Source: Odobenus rosmarus divergens
Taxonomy: Eukaryota; Chordata; Mammalia; Carnivora; Odobenidae
DNA: 64,000 nucleotides
Assembly: GCF_000321225.1 (NCBI RefSeq)
Contig: NW_004450397.1
Coordinates: forward strand, 5,022,272-5,086,271
Direction: 5' to 3'
Shown: piece by piece, positions 34,555 to 46,337 of the stretch
Position numbering within the stretch: the first letter of the stretch is position 1
Layout: every line of letters starts with the position of its first letter
Notes under the pieces: model-generated
Database searches by the model: none
What the model was told of the DNA's origin: nothing
What the model saw: only the letters and a program-made list of their open reading frames with translations
Program-made: the position numbers and the translations under genes

Positions 34555-37142
34555 GATACAATTATAGGGCTTAGGAACATCGTGGACACCTCCGCAGGAT
34601 GGGCCTCTTACTCTATTCTCTACCTCCCCAGCTGATTTGCTAATTAAGGGGTTACCATGAAAACATATGGATGTGACCAGACGTGGTCTCTAGACCAGGG
34701 TGATTGGCTCAGAGGTGGTTACATGAACATAGTCTTTTCAGAGGCCCCTTGGAACTGGAACTGTTAAACAGTCAGTTTACCTCCATCACACATAAAGCTC
34801 AGATGTTGTTAGTTGAAACTATATATATTTTGCTTTGTGGCTAAAAGGTAGGAAAAGTTCCACTGAGTGAAAGAAGAAGGAAGCACATGTGTGGAGAAAA
34901 ACAGAGACTACAGACAGGGAGACAAACATATGCATTAAAGTTCTTGCTTTCAATTGTTTCTATTGCTCAACCATATTCCTATTTTCAGGATTTTATGAGA
35001 TAGCCCTCTATATATATGATAAATGACCTTTTATACTTAAGCTGGTATGAATTGAATTTTGAACACATGGTAGTGAAAGATTATTGAATTCTATTAAAGT
35101 CTTAGATTAAATTAATACATTTTAGGAAATGAGGCAGTGAGGGTTAGTGTATGGGCCTAGAGCAAGTTGAGACATAAAAACCAGTTTGTTTCAATAAGCC
35201 TCAGTCAGATAAATACGCCTTCCTGATGCTGTCAGTGCCCCTTGGAAGGAGGCAGCTGTGGTTTTGGCTCCCTGAGCACTGAGGGAACTAGAAGATACTT
35301 TTCCACCAGGTCACTGGGTCTGAAGTTGAGGACATTCATGCAAGGAAAATCCAAATCCAGAATGGTTCAGGTTAAAAGAAGTAAAGAAAATCTTTCAAAT
35401 GGCTAGGGCCATCATAATATGGAATGGAGGTTTGGAAGTTAGTGAGCTCTTGAAAATGGTGGTTGAGTCAAGCAAGGGTAACCTTGCAGCAGGGCTACTA
35501 TAGAAGTGATGGAAACATCTGTGGGGAGACAAGAAAATAGGCTTCCAAACACTCCTTTTCCTCAAGATTTTTACCTTTTGGTTTAGACTCCAAGAGATAA
35601 GGGAGATGAGCTGGATGGGAAAATGGCCTCCAAGGGATCTAATTCCTCCCCCGGAATTAGTCCCGTTTCATTTCCACAATCCCATACACCCTCACTCCTT
35701 GTCCCTCTCCTGGTCCTTTCCTCTTCTCAGCTTCTCTACTCCTCTCCAACAAAATCATCACCTCTCTTCTCTCTGTAAGCTTTTTCTAGGCAGGCTCCCA
35801 CCTTGCTCTTTTACATTTTACTTAAAAGGTCTGACCTCTGTCACAGCAATTTCCAAGGAGAGTTTTCTTCCATAGAGTCTTTCTCCTAGGATGATCAGGG
35901 AAATAAGAGGTAACAAGTCCTCCTTGTTCTTTCCTGTCTGAATATACTATTCTTTCCTTAATGCTCTATCCCATCTAAGCCTAAACCATTGACTTAGACA
36001 AAAATGTAAATAATTTGCTTTACCTACTTACAAATATATTTGACTTGAATTATACCATTGTCTGTCCTTGTGTGTTGATATTTTAGGGTCTCAGAGGCTT
36101 TTAGGATCGTGTGACTTCAAGAAGAAACAGGTCCCTAGAACAATCCATAGGAATCCACCTTGGATGGTCTGGGGACTTCCATATGCCATAAGACAGTTTC
36201 TGGTACAATGTAAACTCTGGTGATTTCACACACATAATTGTTCTTTTTATCTGCCTGACACTTTGCTGGTTTCTACTGCATGTCTCATGTTGTCTCAGAG
36301 AGTATTTAGATACACTAGATTAGGAAAGCAGGCCCACTGGCCACAGGCAAAATAGTAGGAGCAGTAGACCTTAAAAAGATTTAACAGGCTCTGTGTTTTA
36401 TTTCCATTATGTATTTTTTAAAGTTCCCTTGAATTGCTTATTTGATATAATGTTTATTACAGAGCCTCATCAATCAACATCAAGTCTCTAGGAAATATCT
36501 TTAGTACTGCTTTCGAATGTAGATTTCAATGTTTATGAGAGAGAGGATTTCATCTTTTAGTGATAATATACATGCCAACAATCTGACTTATTCAAGAATG
36601 TAGATTACAGTACCTCATTCATTTCCATTTTAGCAATTCATGCACACACACACACACAATTTCATGACCACATAATTTTAGAGATTTCTTCCCACCTTAA
36701 ATAAATGTCATTTTTTTCAATATCTAGTCAATATACTTTACCTGGCACCTACATAGAAGCTCTTATGAAACCCATCTATTCTTTATAACATAATCCATTA
36801 CTTTTGTAGGAAAATCCCAGTGAACACAACTTGATGATTGTCAGATATATTGCTGAGATTCCCATCACCTCCTCAACTGGATTTTGAGCAAGTAAGAGTG
36901 AAATATTTATAGTCATTCTTTTCACATCTATTGTATGTATTACCAGAAATTCTAGAAATAAATTATACAAACATACTTAGGAAATATTTAATTTCACTGA
37001 AATGGAATAGAGATTAATTTCTTTTTAGCAGTAATTTTATAATTATGAGTCTATAGGTCTTCAAGATAAATACTTGTTAATAAAATTTACCAAATATCTA
37101 TATTGATAAAATCCAGATCAAGTCTTTTTAATAGTATAATAA
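34555..37142. other. Unassigned non-coding DNA
   Basis: No gene or recognised repeat over 2.6 kb, except a hairpin at 35634-35664 and a short CA run near 36642-36658. Frames of 60-90 codons have no domains. Confidence 0.4.
35634..35664. repeat. Short inverted repeat (hairpin)
   Basis: Arms 'ctaattcc' (35639-35646) and 'ggaattag' (35653-35660) are perfectly complementary. They extend outward to ggga/tccc with one bulged base, around a 6-base C-rich loop. Confidence 0.8.
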
Positions 37143-37513
37143 TACACATTCCTGCAAAAAACTGGTAAAATCTGAGCCATAAATTCAACAACAGTATAAT
37201 GTAACAAACAAATAAAAAATGCCTCTCTCATTTATAGCCAAGGAATATATTACATTATGTTGATATTAAGTTGTTGGACATAATCAATAAACTTCAAACT
37301 TACTTTCATATATCAACCTGTAGGATAAGAGAAACAAATGTGGATGCAGATTTCATTATCCCATTTGAAGGAGCTGATGTAATGACACCACAAACCAGCA
37401 GTTGCAATATTTTCATAGTGAAATATTTTTCATAGTGTATTTTACCTAGGATTTTGATGGGAATTTATGTGGTGTGGATACAGGATGGCGATGGGAGATG
37501 TTATTAAGAAGAC
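37143..37513 (+). repeat. Direct duplicated segment, copy B
   Basis: Partner of 33786-34145, about 3.36 kb downstream in the same orientation. It carries extra short insertions (for example 'ataatcaataa' near 37281) and a local repeat of 'ttttcatagtg' near 37412 and 37428. Confidence 0.85.
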
Positions 37514-38225
37514 TGATGATGGACAAAAGGAAGTAACTGACTAGCTTTGCCTAAAGACTCCAAGGCTTCCAAAAATGCTCTCCCCTACAGAAGAGAATAG
37601 CCATCTGTTCTTCTTGTCCACTGGGGAATGAGCAAGGGGATATTGGTTAATTATGTGGCTAAGGAGATTCAGGATACACAATGAATTTCACAACTGACAA
37701 GCTTCTTGGACACTGGACCCATTGACCAAGGGCTCTGTGAATGGGGTGAAATGCCCTTCTTTGAAGGCCATCAGACACATCTGTCTGGCAGAATATAAAT
37801 GCGGTCCTCCCCAGAGGGTTAAGAATGGACAGTTGATGGCTGGATTCCTGCATTCCAGCCTGGCAATATTTATTTTAAATCCCATTTCTGTTCTCAGCAT
37901 GAGATCTAGATTTCCAACCATGATTTTGAAGATGTCTTCTCTTTTTGCTTCATTCTGAAAAAGGAGAAGAATGAAGGAACTTCTTAGAGAAGAACATGTG
38001 ATTTCTTTACAGAAAAGGACACATGCCTCATACTTTGGCTAGTCACATGAACACCATGTATTTAAAGATATAAACATTCACTCTTGAAATGAACAGCTTT
38101 GTTCTTTCCTCTCACAAATTGTGTGTGATGTGGAGAGTTTTGATTTTTCTCTTGACATATTTTAATGATGACCTAAGAAAACAGATTTAATGGTATTTAA
38201 CTGAGAATCATAGCCTGGAATGACT
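37514..38225. other. Unassigned non-coding DNA
   Basis: No gene or recognised repeat. Confidence 0.4.
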
Positions 38226-38236
38226 TGAAAGCATCT

Positions 38237-38364
38237 CTCTCTATCTCTCTTTCTTTTTTAAGATTTCACTTTTTAAGTCCTTTCTACATCCAACATGGGG
38301 CTTGAACTCACAACCCCAAGATCAAGAGTTGCATGCTCCATTGACTAAGCCAGCCAGGCATTCC
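38237..38364 (-). mobile_element. Short, older Can-SINE-type element
   Basis: Reverse complement of the short tRNA-derived carnivore SINE type: 'aacatggggcttgaactcac', 'aaccccaagatcaagagttg', 'catgctccattgactaagcc', 'agccaggca'. Exact 11-base flanks 'tgaaagcatct' lie at 38226-38236 and 38365-38375. The upstream edge is CT-rich. Confidence 0.85.
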
Positions 38365-38375
38365 TGAAAGCATCT

Positions 38376-38921
38376 TGAAGTTTATATGGTGGACATGAAA
38401 CTGAGTCACAGAAATGTGGAATAAACTGAGGGTCACAAGAACGGTTCAAGTCTGGTGGAAAGGCATTAAAAGAGAAAAAACTTAACTGCTTTTATTCAGG
38501 GTGAGGAAGAGTAGCAGAGAGGTCTAGTCTCACAGGGGAGTTAAAATCTTATCTCTAAAGGAACAAAAGGAATAAATGGTTTCAGAGGCAAGTCAGTGAT
38601 TTGCAAACACTGCAGACACAGTTGCCCAATCAAAGATGCAAGATGGGTAGAGAAGGAGTGATAGAAACAATTAAATCATGTGCCACTTACAACTGGTAGA
38701 TGGCATCTCTTTGATCAAGACATACCCAAGCAACATCTGTTTCTTTGGGAACTGATCATGGTTACATCATGTGTACATTTAACACCAAAGCTGGGGGTAA
38801 AAAGTAACTGTTATGGCACACTGGTCTCTGATGAAGAAACTTTCCAGAGGATTTTCTTTGCTAATTTTACTTTACCTTTTTTTTCTTTTTTTGTTTTATA
38901 ACAGCAAAAAGTTCACAACTA
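38376..38921. other. Unassigned non-coding DNA
   Basis: Nothing recognised before the DNA transposon. Confidence 0.35.
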
Positions 38922-39797
38922 CACTAGTTCCCCTTATCTGTAGGGACACATTCCAAGAATCCCAGTGGTTGCCTGAAACTGTGAATAGTACCAAATCCTA
39001 CACAGATGGTCCCAGACTTACAATTGTTCCACTTACATTTTTTTGACTTTACAATGGTGCAAAAGTGATATGCTTTCAGTAGAAACTGTACTTCAGATTT
39101 TGAATTTGAATGTTTTCCTCAGCTAGTGACATGCAGTAGATACTTTCTCATGATGCTGGGAAATGGTAGCTCCCAGTCAGCCACATGATCATGAGGGTAA
39201 CTATTCTGGTTTTCACTTTCAGTATTCAACCAATTACATGAGATATTCAACACTTTAGTACAAAATAAACTTTGCATTAGATGATTTTGCAACTGTAGGC
39301 TAATGTAAGCGTTCTGAGCATGTTTAAGATAGGCTAGCCTAAGGTATGATGTTTGGTAAGTTAGCTGTATTAAATGCATTTTGATTTAATATTTTCGATT
39401 TACAATGAGCTTATTGGAATGTAACCCTATCATAAGTCAAGGAAGATCTGTGAACACTTTGTTTTTTCCCATACATACACAGCTATGATAAAGTTTAATT
39501 TATAAATTAGGCATTGTAAGAGGTTAGCAATAACTAACAAAATAGAATAACTATAACAATATACTGTAATAAAAGTTACATGAATGTGGTCTCTCTCCTC
39601 CTTGTGATGATGTGAGATGATATGCCTCCATGATAAGATGAAGTTCGGTGAATTACAAAGGCATTATGACATAGCATTAGGCTACCAGTGAACTTCTGAC
39701 TTTATGTCAGAAGGAGGATCATCTACTTCCGGACAGTGGTTGACTGTGAGTAAATGAAACCTCAGGTAGTGAAATCTCAGATAAGGGGGGGAACTGT
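38922..39797 (+). mobile_element. Tigger-type non-autonomous DNA transposon, split by MER2
   Basis: The left end 'cactagttccccttatctg' and right end '...cagataagggggggaactg' are inverted terminal repeats. Body blocks 'ccagtggttgcctgaaactg', 'aagtttaatttataaattag', 'caatatactgtaataaaagt' and 'gaaggaggatcatctacttc' match a common mammalian Tigger-group element. There is no transposase frame. A MER2-like element occupies 39003-39452. Confidence 0.8.
39003..39452 (+). mobile_element. MER2-like Tigger element nested in the other
   Basis: Blocks in MER2 order: 'cagatggtcccagacttac' at the left end, 'tttgactttacaatggtgc', 'cagctagtgacatgcag'-like middle text, 'gatgattttgcaactgtagg', 'taggctagcctaaggtatga', and the right end 'cataagtcaaggaagatctg'. 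The two ends form imperfect inverted repeats. The base pair before the left end is TA, as expected for this superfamily. Confidence 0.82.
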
Positions 39798-40377
39798 AAA
39801 CTTTTTAAGCCCTGTGCAGGATGTGATTTCACTCCAATAGCTAATTTCTCCAACTGAACTGATTGCCAAATAGCCCACACCAATCCATTCAATATAAAAT
39901 TAAAACGAGAAATTATTTCTTTTTAAAGAATCTCTAGTCTGCCAACTATATTCAAAGGGCTACACTGAGGAAATTAATCTGTGTTGACTGGTGTTCTGAT
40001 TTGTATTAGACAATAAGCCATTCCCCTGCCTAATGAGGGACATCAACACATTGCTGGATCTCAGCTGTAGCATAGACAGCCTGTGTTTATGTACATACAT
40101 CTAAAGCTCTTTCCATGACATGATGGCTGAAGAGTCAGGAGATCTGGCCTCCAGGCCATGCTCAATCATCAACCCCTTGTGTGATTCAGGCAAACAATAA
40201 ATCTGAAAAAGGCTTCTTTTTGCCTACCCACCATCTAAAGAAAACCTTGAAGCATTCTGAAAAGGAATTCTAGCTGATGGTTAGAGCCCTCTATCAGAGG
40301 CCTCTTTAGGGCCCATTCAACTTTGGTTTCTAAGAATCTGGGTGATTTAAGATTTGAATGCAAAGCAAAACCAGAGG
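39798..40377. other. Unassigned non-coding DNA
   Basis: Nothing firm. A weak MIR-like stretch ('aggagatctggcctcc') lies near 40138. Confidence 0.35.
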
Positions 40378-40600
40378 CTGTGTAGCATATTGGCTCTTCC
40401 TTTTGTCACTAACTAGGTATGCTACTGAGGGTAAATGTTTTATTACCTTTAAGCCAGTTTCCTTAACTGTAACTTGGAATAGTAATCTTTCTTCATTGAT
40501 TTGTTGTGTGTTTTAACTGAGATCTTGCTTAAAAAGCGCTTAGCATAAAGCCTGGCATGTTGTAAATGGCCAGCAAATTGTTGGTATTATTCTGATAGTT
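40378..40600 (+). mobile_element. MIR SINE
   Basis: Sense MIR blocks: 'tgtcactaactaggtatgct', 'agccagtttccttaactgta', 'ggaatagtaatctttcttc', 'aaaagcgcttagcataaagc' and 'ctggcatgttgtaaatggcc'. Confidence 0.7.
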
Positions 40601-40894
40601 AACCGGTTTTCAAATAGAAGTATATTACAGCAATGTTCCCCTACTGTCCATTCTCAATACAACAGCCTTTAAAATATGATTCAGGTCCATCAAGCCTCTG
40701 AACCAGTTTGTAGGAAACTCTGAGGACAGAGAAGTAAGCTAAACAGCACCACAAATATGCAAACAGCAACATCCAGACTAGGAGAAACGATAGGTCAAAT
40801 GCCTGGGACCTTTAACAGATAATTATAAAGGAAAGAAGAGGTGGAGGGAAAACTTGCAAATTAAAAGAGACTTAAGACATTTTGAATTGTGAAA
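40601..40894. other. Unassigned non-coding DNA
   Basis: Nothing recognised. Confidence 0.35.
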
Positions 40895-41190
40895 AGCATG
40901 AAGTATGAGCCTAGATCATAATGTCCAGAGATGCTCTTTGGGTGATAAAGCTATAAAGAAACATAAATGTGATTGCTATGAAATCAGTTGGTGGTCACTT
41001 GGTTGGGGGAGGCAGGTGTGACTGAGGTGGGCACATAGAGGGGTTGCTGGGTGACTGGCAATGTTCTATTTTTCACCTGGGTGGTGGTTACAGGGGTGAT
41101 ATCTCATAAAATGCATTAGGTCATACATTGGTTTTCTCTATCTGTGTTTTATTTTGCAATAAAAGTAATTTCGAAACTTAAAAAAAAAAC
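40895..41190 (+). mobile_element. Old L1 3' end, plus strand
   Basis: 'tggcaatgttctatttttca', 'cctgggtggtggttacaggg', 'gtgatatctcataaaatgca' and a close 'ttttattttgcaataaaagt' plus an A run are the usual end of old L1M elements in sense orientation. Confidence 0.65.
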
Positions 41191-41211
41191 CCCACAATTC
41201 AGGTCATTTTG

Positions 41212-41700
41212 GTCCTTGGATCAGATCTCTCCAACAACTCTCCATCTCAGAGTGAAAGCCAAAATCCTTACAAAAGCCTTTCAACTCCCTTTCTCTCCTC
41301 TGAGCACATCTCCTACCCCCTTCCCTTTGGGTCCTCACATTCCAGCTACCTTGACCTCATTGCTTCTGGTCCTTCTCCCCCTCCTGGAAATCATTCCCAG
41401 GATATCCTCAAGGGCGGTATCCCTAACCCTGTCAAGAATCACTTTTGTCTCATTATCAGTGAGGTCATTAATAAGCCCCTGTAAAATAATGAGACTTCTC
41501 TATTCTAGCATTCTTTATCCCCTTACCCTGTTTTACCTTATCACCACCTAAAATATTCTATCTTATCTATTTTGTTTCAGGTCTCCTCAGCTTAAAAATA
41601 ACTCTATAAGGACAGGCACTTTATTCACTGCTATATTCTCCGTGCCTTGAACATGCCTGATACATTCTAGTAATTCCATATGTTTTTTACAAAGAATATT
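41212..41700 (+). mobile_element. L2 LINE 3' portion
   Basis: Sense L2 blocks: 'gtgaaagccaaaatccttac', 'agctaccttgacctcattgc', 'ttctccccctcctggaaatc', 'gacaggcactttattcactg', 'ctatattctccgtgccttga'. The 135-codon frame at 41144-41551 is an accident of this repeat. Confidence 0.7.
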
Positions 41701-41994
41701 AAGTGATTTTTCTAGCAGGAATGTGGTCCATCTTTGCCTCAAGGCTTTGATAGGCTGACATCCAACTTACTTTGAGTTGATACCACCTCCAAAACTCCTG
41801 CCTAGCAGTTGTGGTACTCAAAGTGCTAGAGGGATAGAAAGGGGGGCCATAAACACCTAGTCTGTAAGCTGTGATGGGGAGAGGAAAAATGTCCTATAGC
41901 TGTCATATAAGACTCACTCTTCTCCATCTCCCCGTCACCTGTGACTTTTAACAACATTTGCTTAGTTTATTACACCAGGTCTTTATTGGTCTCT
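41701..41994. other. Unassigned non-coding DNA
   Basis: Nothing recognised. Confidence 0.35.
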
Positions 41995-42140
41995 ATTTTG
42001 CCATGTGTCCTTGCTTCAATCCACCCCACACGCTGCCCTCGGATTTACTGTTTTAAAACTGTTTTTATTACCTCCCTCCTCTGTCTGAGACCTGCAGTTC
42101 CTCTCTATTGCTTACAACTTCAAATCCAGACTTCATGCTA
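41995..42140 (+). mobile_element. L2-like fragment
   Basis: 'ttacctccctcctctgtctg', 'agacctgcagttcctctcta' and 'ttcaaatccagacttcatgc' resemble the interior of the L2 3' region. Confidence 0.45.
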
Positions 42141-42233
42141 TATTCATGAACCTTCTCTACTACCTTCTGTGATGTTCTACACACACATAATATATATTTT
42201 ATATATATTTAATAAGTATATGTTATATAAATA

Positions 42234-42264
42234 ACTTTATTTATTTATTTATTTATTTATTTAA
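42234..42264 (+). repeat. ATTT tetranucleotide repeat
   Basis: Uninterrupted TTTA units, about seven. Confidence 0.9.
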
Positions 42265-42340
42265 GTTCTCATATTAACCTTTCAAGGCAGGAATTATTAT
42301 TCCCATTTTGGAGATTAAAATCTAAAACTCTTTCAGCAAT
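42265..42340 (-). mobile_element. MIR, left half
   Basis: Reverse-complement MIR text ('attaacctttcaaggcagga', 'attattcccattttggagat') ends where the L1 starts. The continuation is found at 45256-45345, beyond the L1. Confidence 0.6.
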
Positions 42341-42763
42341 GCAGTGAATGAAAAAAATAAAAAAAAAAACCTTCCAATAAAAAAAAAGTCCAGGACCAGA
42401 AAGCTTCACAGGTGAATTCTACCAAACATTTAAAGAACAGTTAGTACCTATTCTTCTCAAACTATTAAGAAAATAATAAAAGAGGAAGGAAAGCTTCCAA
42501 ATTCATTCTGAGCTCAGCATTACCTTGATACTAAAACCAGATAAAGACATTACAAAAGAAAGAGAACTACAGGCCAATATCTCTGATGAACATAGATGCA
42601 AAAATCCTCAACAAAATATTAACAAACCAAATCCAACAATATATTTTAAAAAATCATCCACCATGATCAAGTGGGATTTATTCTGGAAATGTAAGAGTGG
42701 TTCAGTATTTGTAAGTCAATTGCTGTAATACATCACATCAACAAGAGAAAGGATAAGAACCAT

Positions 42764-43074
42764 GTGATTATTTCAATAGATGCAGAAAAACCATTTGACA
42801 AAGTACAACGTCCATTCATAATAAAAACCCTCAACAAAGGAGGTTTAGAGGGAACATACCTCAACATAATAAAGGCCATATGTGAAAAACCCATAGCTAA
42901 TGTCATATTCAAGAGTGAGAAACTGAGAGCTTTTCTCCTAAGATCAAGAATAAGACAAAGATGTCTACTCTCACCACTTTTATTCAACATAGTATTGGAA
43001 TTAGACAACAAAAAGAAATAAAAAGCATACAAATTGGTAAAGAAGAAGTAAAACTTTCACTATTTGGAGATGAC
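42764..43074 (+). pseudogene. L1-A ORF2 reverse-transcriptase fragment
   Basis: The frame shows '[12 protein letters not shown]' (the D..F motif of the L1 reverse transcriptase) and '[10 protein letters not shown]' (a conserved later motif), and stops at 43021. About 40 bases on, in another open piece, comes '[12 protein letters not shown]' (catalytic box at 43063-43074). L1 usually reads F-A-D-D here, so the second residue is altered. The stop and frame changes show the enzyme is dead. In live L1 this protein nicks the target and copies the RNA there. Confidence 0.88.
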
Positions 43075-43188
43075 TTGATACTATATTTAGAAAACTCTAA
43101 AGACCACCAAAAAACTACTAGAACTGATAAATGAATTCACTAAGGTCGTAGGATACAAAATCAATATAGAGAAATCTGTTGCATTTCT

Positions 43189-43381
43189 TTTTTTTAAGGT
43201 TTTATTTATTTATTTGAGAGAGACAATGGGTGAGAGAGAGAGAGCACAAGAGTAGGGGGAGGGAGGGGGAGAAGCAGACTCCCCGCTAATCAGGGAGCCG
43301 ATGTGGGACTCGATCCCAGAACCCTGGTATCATGATCTAGCTGAGGGCAGATGCTTAACCAACTGAGCCACCCAGGCACCC
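43189..43381 (-). mobile_element. Can-SINE inside L1-A
   Basis: Reverse-complement carnivore SINE ('ttttatttatttatttgaga', 'gatgtgggactcgatccca', 'aactgagccacccaggcacc'). The target duplication is 43172-43188 and 43382-43398 (17 bases, two mismatches), within L1-A ORF2. Confidence 0.96.
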
Positions 43382-43898
43382 AAATCCATTGCATTTCTAT
43401 ACACTAATAATGAAGTAGCAGAAAGGGAAATTAAGAAAATAATCCCATTTATAATTGCACAAAAAATAACAAAATACCTAGGAATAAACTTAACCAAGGG
43501 GTTGAAAGATCTATACTCTGAAAACTATAAAACATTGATAAAGGAAATTGACGATGACACCAACAAATGGAAAGATATTTCATGCTCATGGATTGAAAGA
43601 ACAAATATTGTTAAAATGACCATATTACCCAAAGCAATCTACAGATTTAATGCAATCCTTATCAAAATATGAACAGCCCTTTTCACAGAACTAGAACAAA
43701 TAATCCTAAAATTTGTATGGAACCACAAAAGACCCCTAACAGCCAAACAATCTTGAACAAAACTAGAGAAATCACAATCCCAGATTTCAAGATATACTAC
43801 AAAACTGTAGTAATCGAAAAGAGTACACTACTAGCACAAAAATAGACACATAGATCAATAGAACAGGGTAGAAAGCCCAGAAATAAACTCACAATTAT

Positions 43899-44246
43899 AT
43901 GTCAATTAATCTTTCACAGAGGGGCAAGAATATGCAATGGAACAAAGTCTCTTCAATGGATGTGTTGGTAAAACTGGACAGCTACATGCAAAAGGATGAA
44001 ACTAGACCACTTTCTTACACCATGCACAAAAAAAGCTCAAAATGGATTAAGGACCTAAATGTGAGACCTGAAGCCATAAAAATCCTAAAAAAGAACATAA
44101 GCAGTAATTTCTCTGACACTGGCCAGAGCAACATTTGTCTAAATATGTCTCCTGAAGCAAGGGAAGCAAAAGCAAAAGTAAACTATTGGGACTACATCAA
44201 AATAAAAAAGTTTCTGCACAGCAAAGAAAACAACCAACAAAACTAA
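43899..44246 (+). pseudogene. L1-A ORF2 C-terminal fragment
   Basis: A 115-codon open stretch containing 'SKWIKDLNVRPEAIKI' and 'KVNYWDYIKIKKFLHS', both typical of the L1 ORF2 C-terminal third. It is bounded by stops and belongs to the same broken element. No independent gene is implied. Confidence 0.85.
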
Positions 44247-45255
44247 AAGACAACTTACTGAAGGGGAGGAGGTATTTCAAATGACATATCCAATAAAGGG
44301 TTAGTATCCAAAATACACAAAGAACTTATACAACTCAGTACTAAACCAAACCAAACCAAACAAATAACCCAATTTAAAAATGGGCAGAAGACATGAACAG
44401 ACATTTCTCCAAAGAAGACATACCAATGGCCAACAGACACAGGAAAAGAGGCTCATCACTAATTATCAGGAAAATGCAAATCAAAACCACAGTGATATAT
44501 CACCTCACACATGTCAGAATGGCTAAAATAAAAAAATACAAGAAACAAAAAGTGCTGGCAAGGTTGTAGAGAAAAAGGAACTCTTGTGCACTGTTGGTGG
44601 GAATGAGAACTAGAGCAGCCTCTGTGGAAAACAGTATAGAGGTTCCTCAAAAAATTAAAAATAGAATTACCATATGATCCAATAATTCCACTACTGAGTA
44701 TTTACCCAAAGAATACAAAACATTAATTTGAAAAGATATATGCACCCGTATGTTTATAGCAGCATTATTTACAAGAACCAAATTACAGAAGCAACCCAAG
44801 TGTCCATCAATAGATGAATGGATAGAGGAGAGGTGGTATATATATAATGTAATATTACTCAGCCATCAAAAAGAAAGAAATCTTGCTATTTGCATCAACC
44901 TGGATGGATTTAGAGAGTATAATGCTAAGTGAATAAGTCAATCAGAGAAAGACAAATACCATGATTTCACTCATCTGTGGAATTTAAGAAACAAAACAAA
45001 TGAACAAAAAACAAAAGAGACAAACCAAAAACCAGAATCTTAACTATAGAGAAACAAACTGATGGCTACCAGACGGGAGGTGGATGGGGGGATGGATGAA
45101 ATAAGTGAAGGAGATTAAGAGTGATGAGCACTGAGTAATGTATAGAATTACTGAATCACTGTATTGTACACCTGAAACTAATATAACATTGTATGTTAAC
45201 TATACTGGAATTAAAATAAAAAAATAACTAAAAATAATAAATTAAAAAAAAAATT

Positions 45256-45345
45256 TAGAGGTTAAGTAGTTTCTCCCAAAAAATATTGTTAGTAAATATT
45301 AGAGCCAAGATTCATTCCTATATGCCTGTCTGTGTTATGTTGTCT
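45256..45345 (-). mobile_element. MIR, right half
   Basis: 'tttagaggttaagtagtttc' and 'tagagccaagattcattcct' continue the reverse-complement MIR begun at 42265. This shows that L1-A landed in a pre-existing MIR. Confidence 0.6.
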
Positions 45346-45399
45346 TTTTTCCGCCTCATATATATGTAAACTTCTGGGAGAATTAGCAAACCCAGAAAT

Positions 45400-45433
45400 G
45401 AAAACACTAATTTGAAAAGGTATATGCACCCCT
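45400..45433 (+). mobile_element. L1-B: older L1, left stub
   Basis: 'aaaacactaatttgaaaagg' plus 'tatatgcacccct' is L1 text that should continue 'atgtttat'. That continuation appears only at 47482, after the nested elements. Confidence 0.65.
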
Positions 45434-45906
45434 AAAGAAGAAAAAATCCAGTCAAGAAGCAAGCAGAAGACATGAGCAGACATTTCTTTAAAGAAGACAT
45501 ACAAATGGCCAACAGACACATGAAAAAATGCTCAACATCACTCATCATCAGCAAAATGCAAATCAAAACCACAATGAGATACCACCTCACACCAGTCAGG
45601 TTGGCTAAAATTTACAACTTAGGAAACAACAGATGTTGGCAAGGATATGGAAAAAGGGGAATCCTCTTACACTGTTGGTGGGGTGCAGCCACTCTGGAAA
45701 ACAGTATGGAGGTTCCTCAAAAAGCTAAAAATGGAGCTACCCTATGACTCAACAATTCCACTACTAAGTATTTATCCTAAGCATACAAAAGTAGTGATTA
45801 AAAGGGGCACATATACCCCAATGTTTATAGCAGCAATGTCCACAATAGCCAAAATATGGAAGAAGCCCAGTTGTCCTTCACCTGATGAATGGATAAAGAA
45901 GATGTG

Positions 45907-45929
45907 ACACACACACACACACACACACA
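45907..45929 (+). repeat. CA microsatellite inside L1-C
   Basis: An AC run replaces the TATATATACAC-type text that other L1 copies have at this spot (compare 46880-46890). Confidence 0.85.
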
Positions 45930-46133
45930 ATGGGATATTACTCAGCCATCAAAAAGAAAGAAATCTTGCCATCTGCAACCATGTGGATGGAATTAGAGTG
46001 TATTGTGCTAAGCGAAATAAGTCAGAGAAAGACAAATACCATATGATTTCACTCCTATGTGGAATTTAAGAAACAAAACTGATAAGCATATGGGAAAGCA
46101 GGAAAAAAAATAAGATGAAAACAGAGAGGGAGG

Positions 46134-46337
46134 GGTGCCTGGGTGGCTCAGTCATTAAGTGTCTGCCTTCAGCTCAGGTCATGATCCCAGGGTCCTGAGA
46201 TCGAGCCCTGCATCAGATTCCCTGCTTAGCAGGAAGCCGGCTTCTCCCTCTCCCACTCCCCCTGCTTGTGTTCCCTCTCTCACTGTGTCTTTCTCTGTCA
46301 AATAAATGAATAAAATCTTTAAAAAAAGGAAAAAAAA
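46134..46337 (+). mobile_element. Can-SINE inside L1-C
   Basis: Sense carnivore SINE with 'ggtgcctgggtggctcagtc', 'gtcctgagatcgagccctg' and an AATAAA tail. Exact 17-base flanks 'gaaaacagagagggagg' lie at 46117-46133 and 46338-46354. Confidence 0.97.

Larger units (their letters stand above)
42363..45255 (+). mobile_element. L1-A: 5'-truncated L1 inserted in a MIR
   Basis: Sense L1 starting inside ORF2 ('gaccagaaagcttcacaggt') and ending in the 3' UTR with 'ttgtacacctgaaactaata' and an A-rich tail. Reverse-transcriptase, linker and C-terminal ORF2 segments follow in order, with numerous stops and shifts. A minus-strand SINE interrupts it at 43189-43381. Being truncated at the 5' end is typical of incomplete reverse transcription. 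Confidence 0.92.

Noticed and set aside
45900..45930. CA repeat considered as an independent microsatellite locus
   Set aside because: It replaces the TA-rich text of the surrounding L1 at the same position, so it arose inside L1-C.
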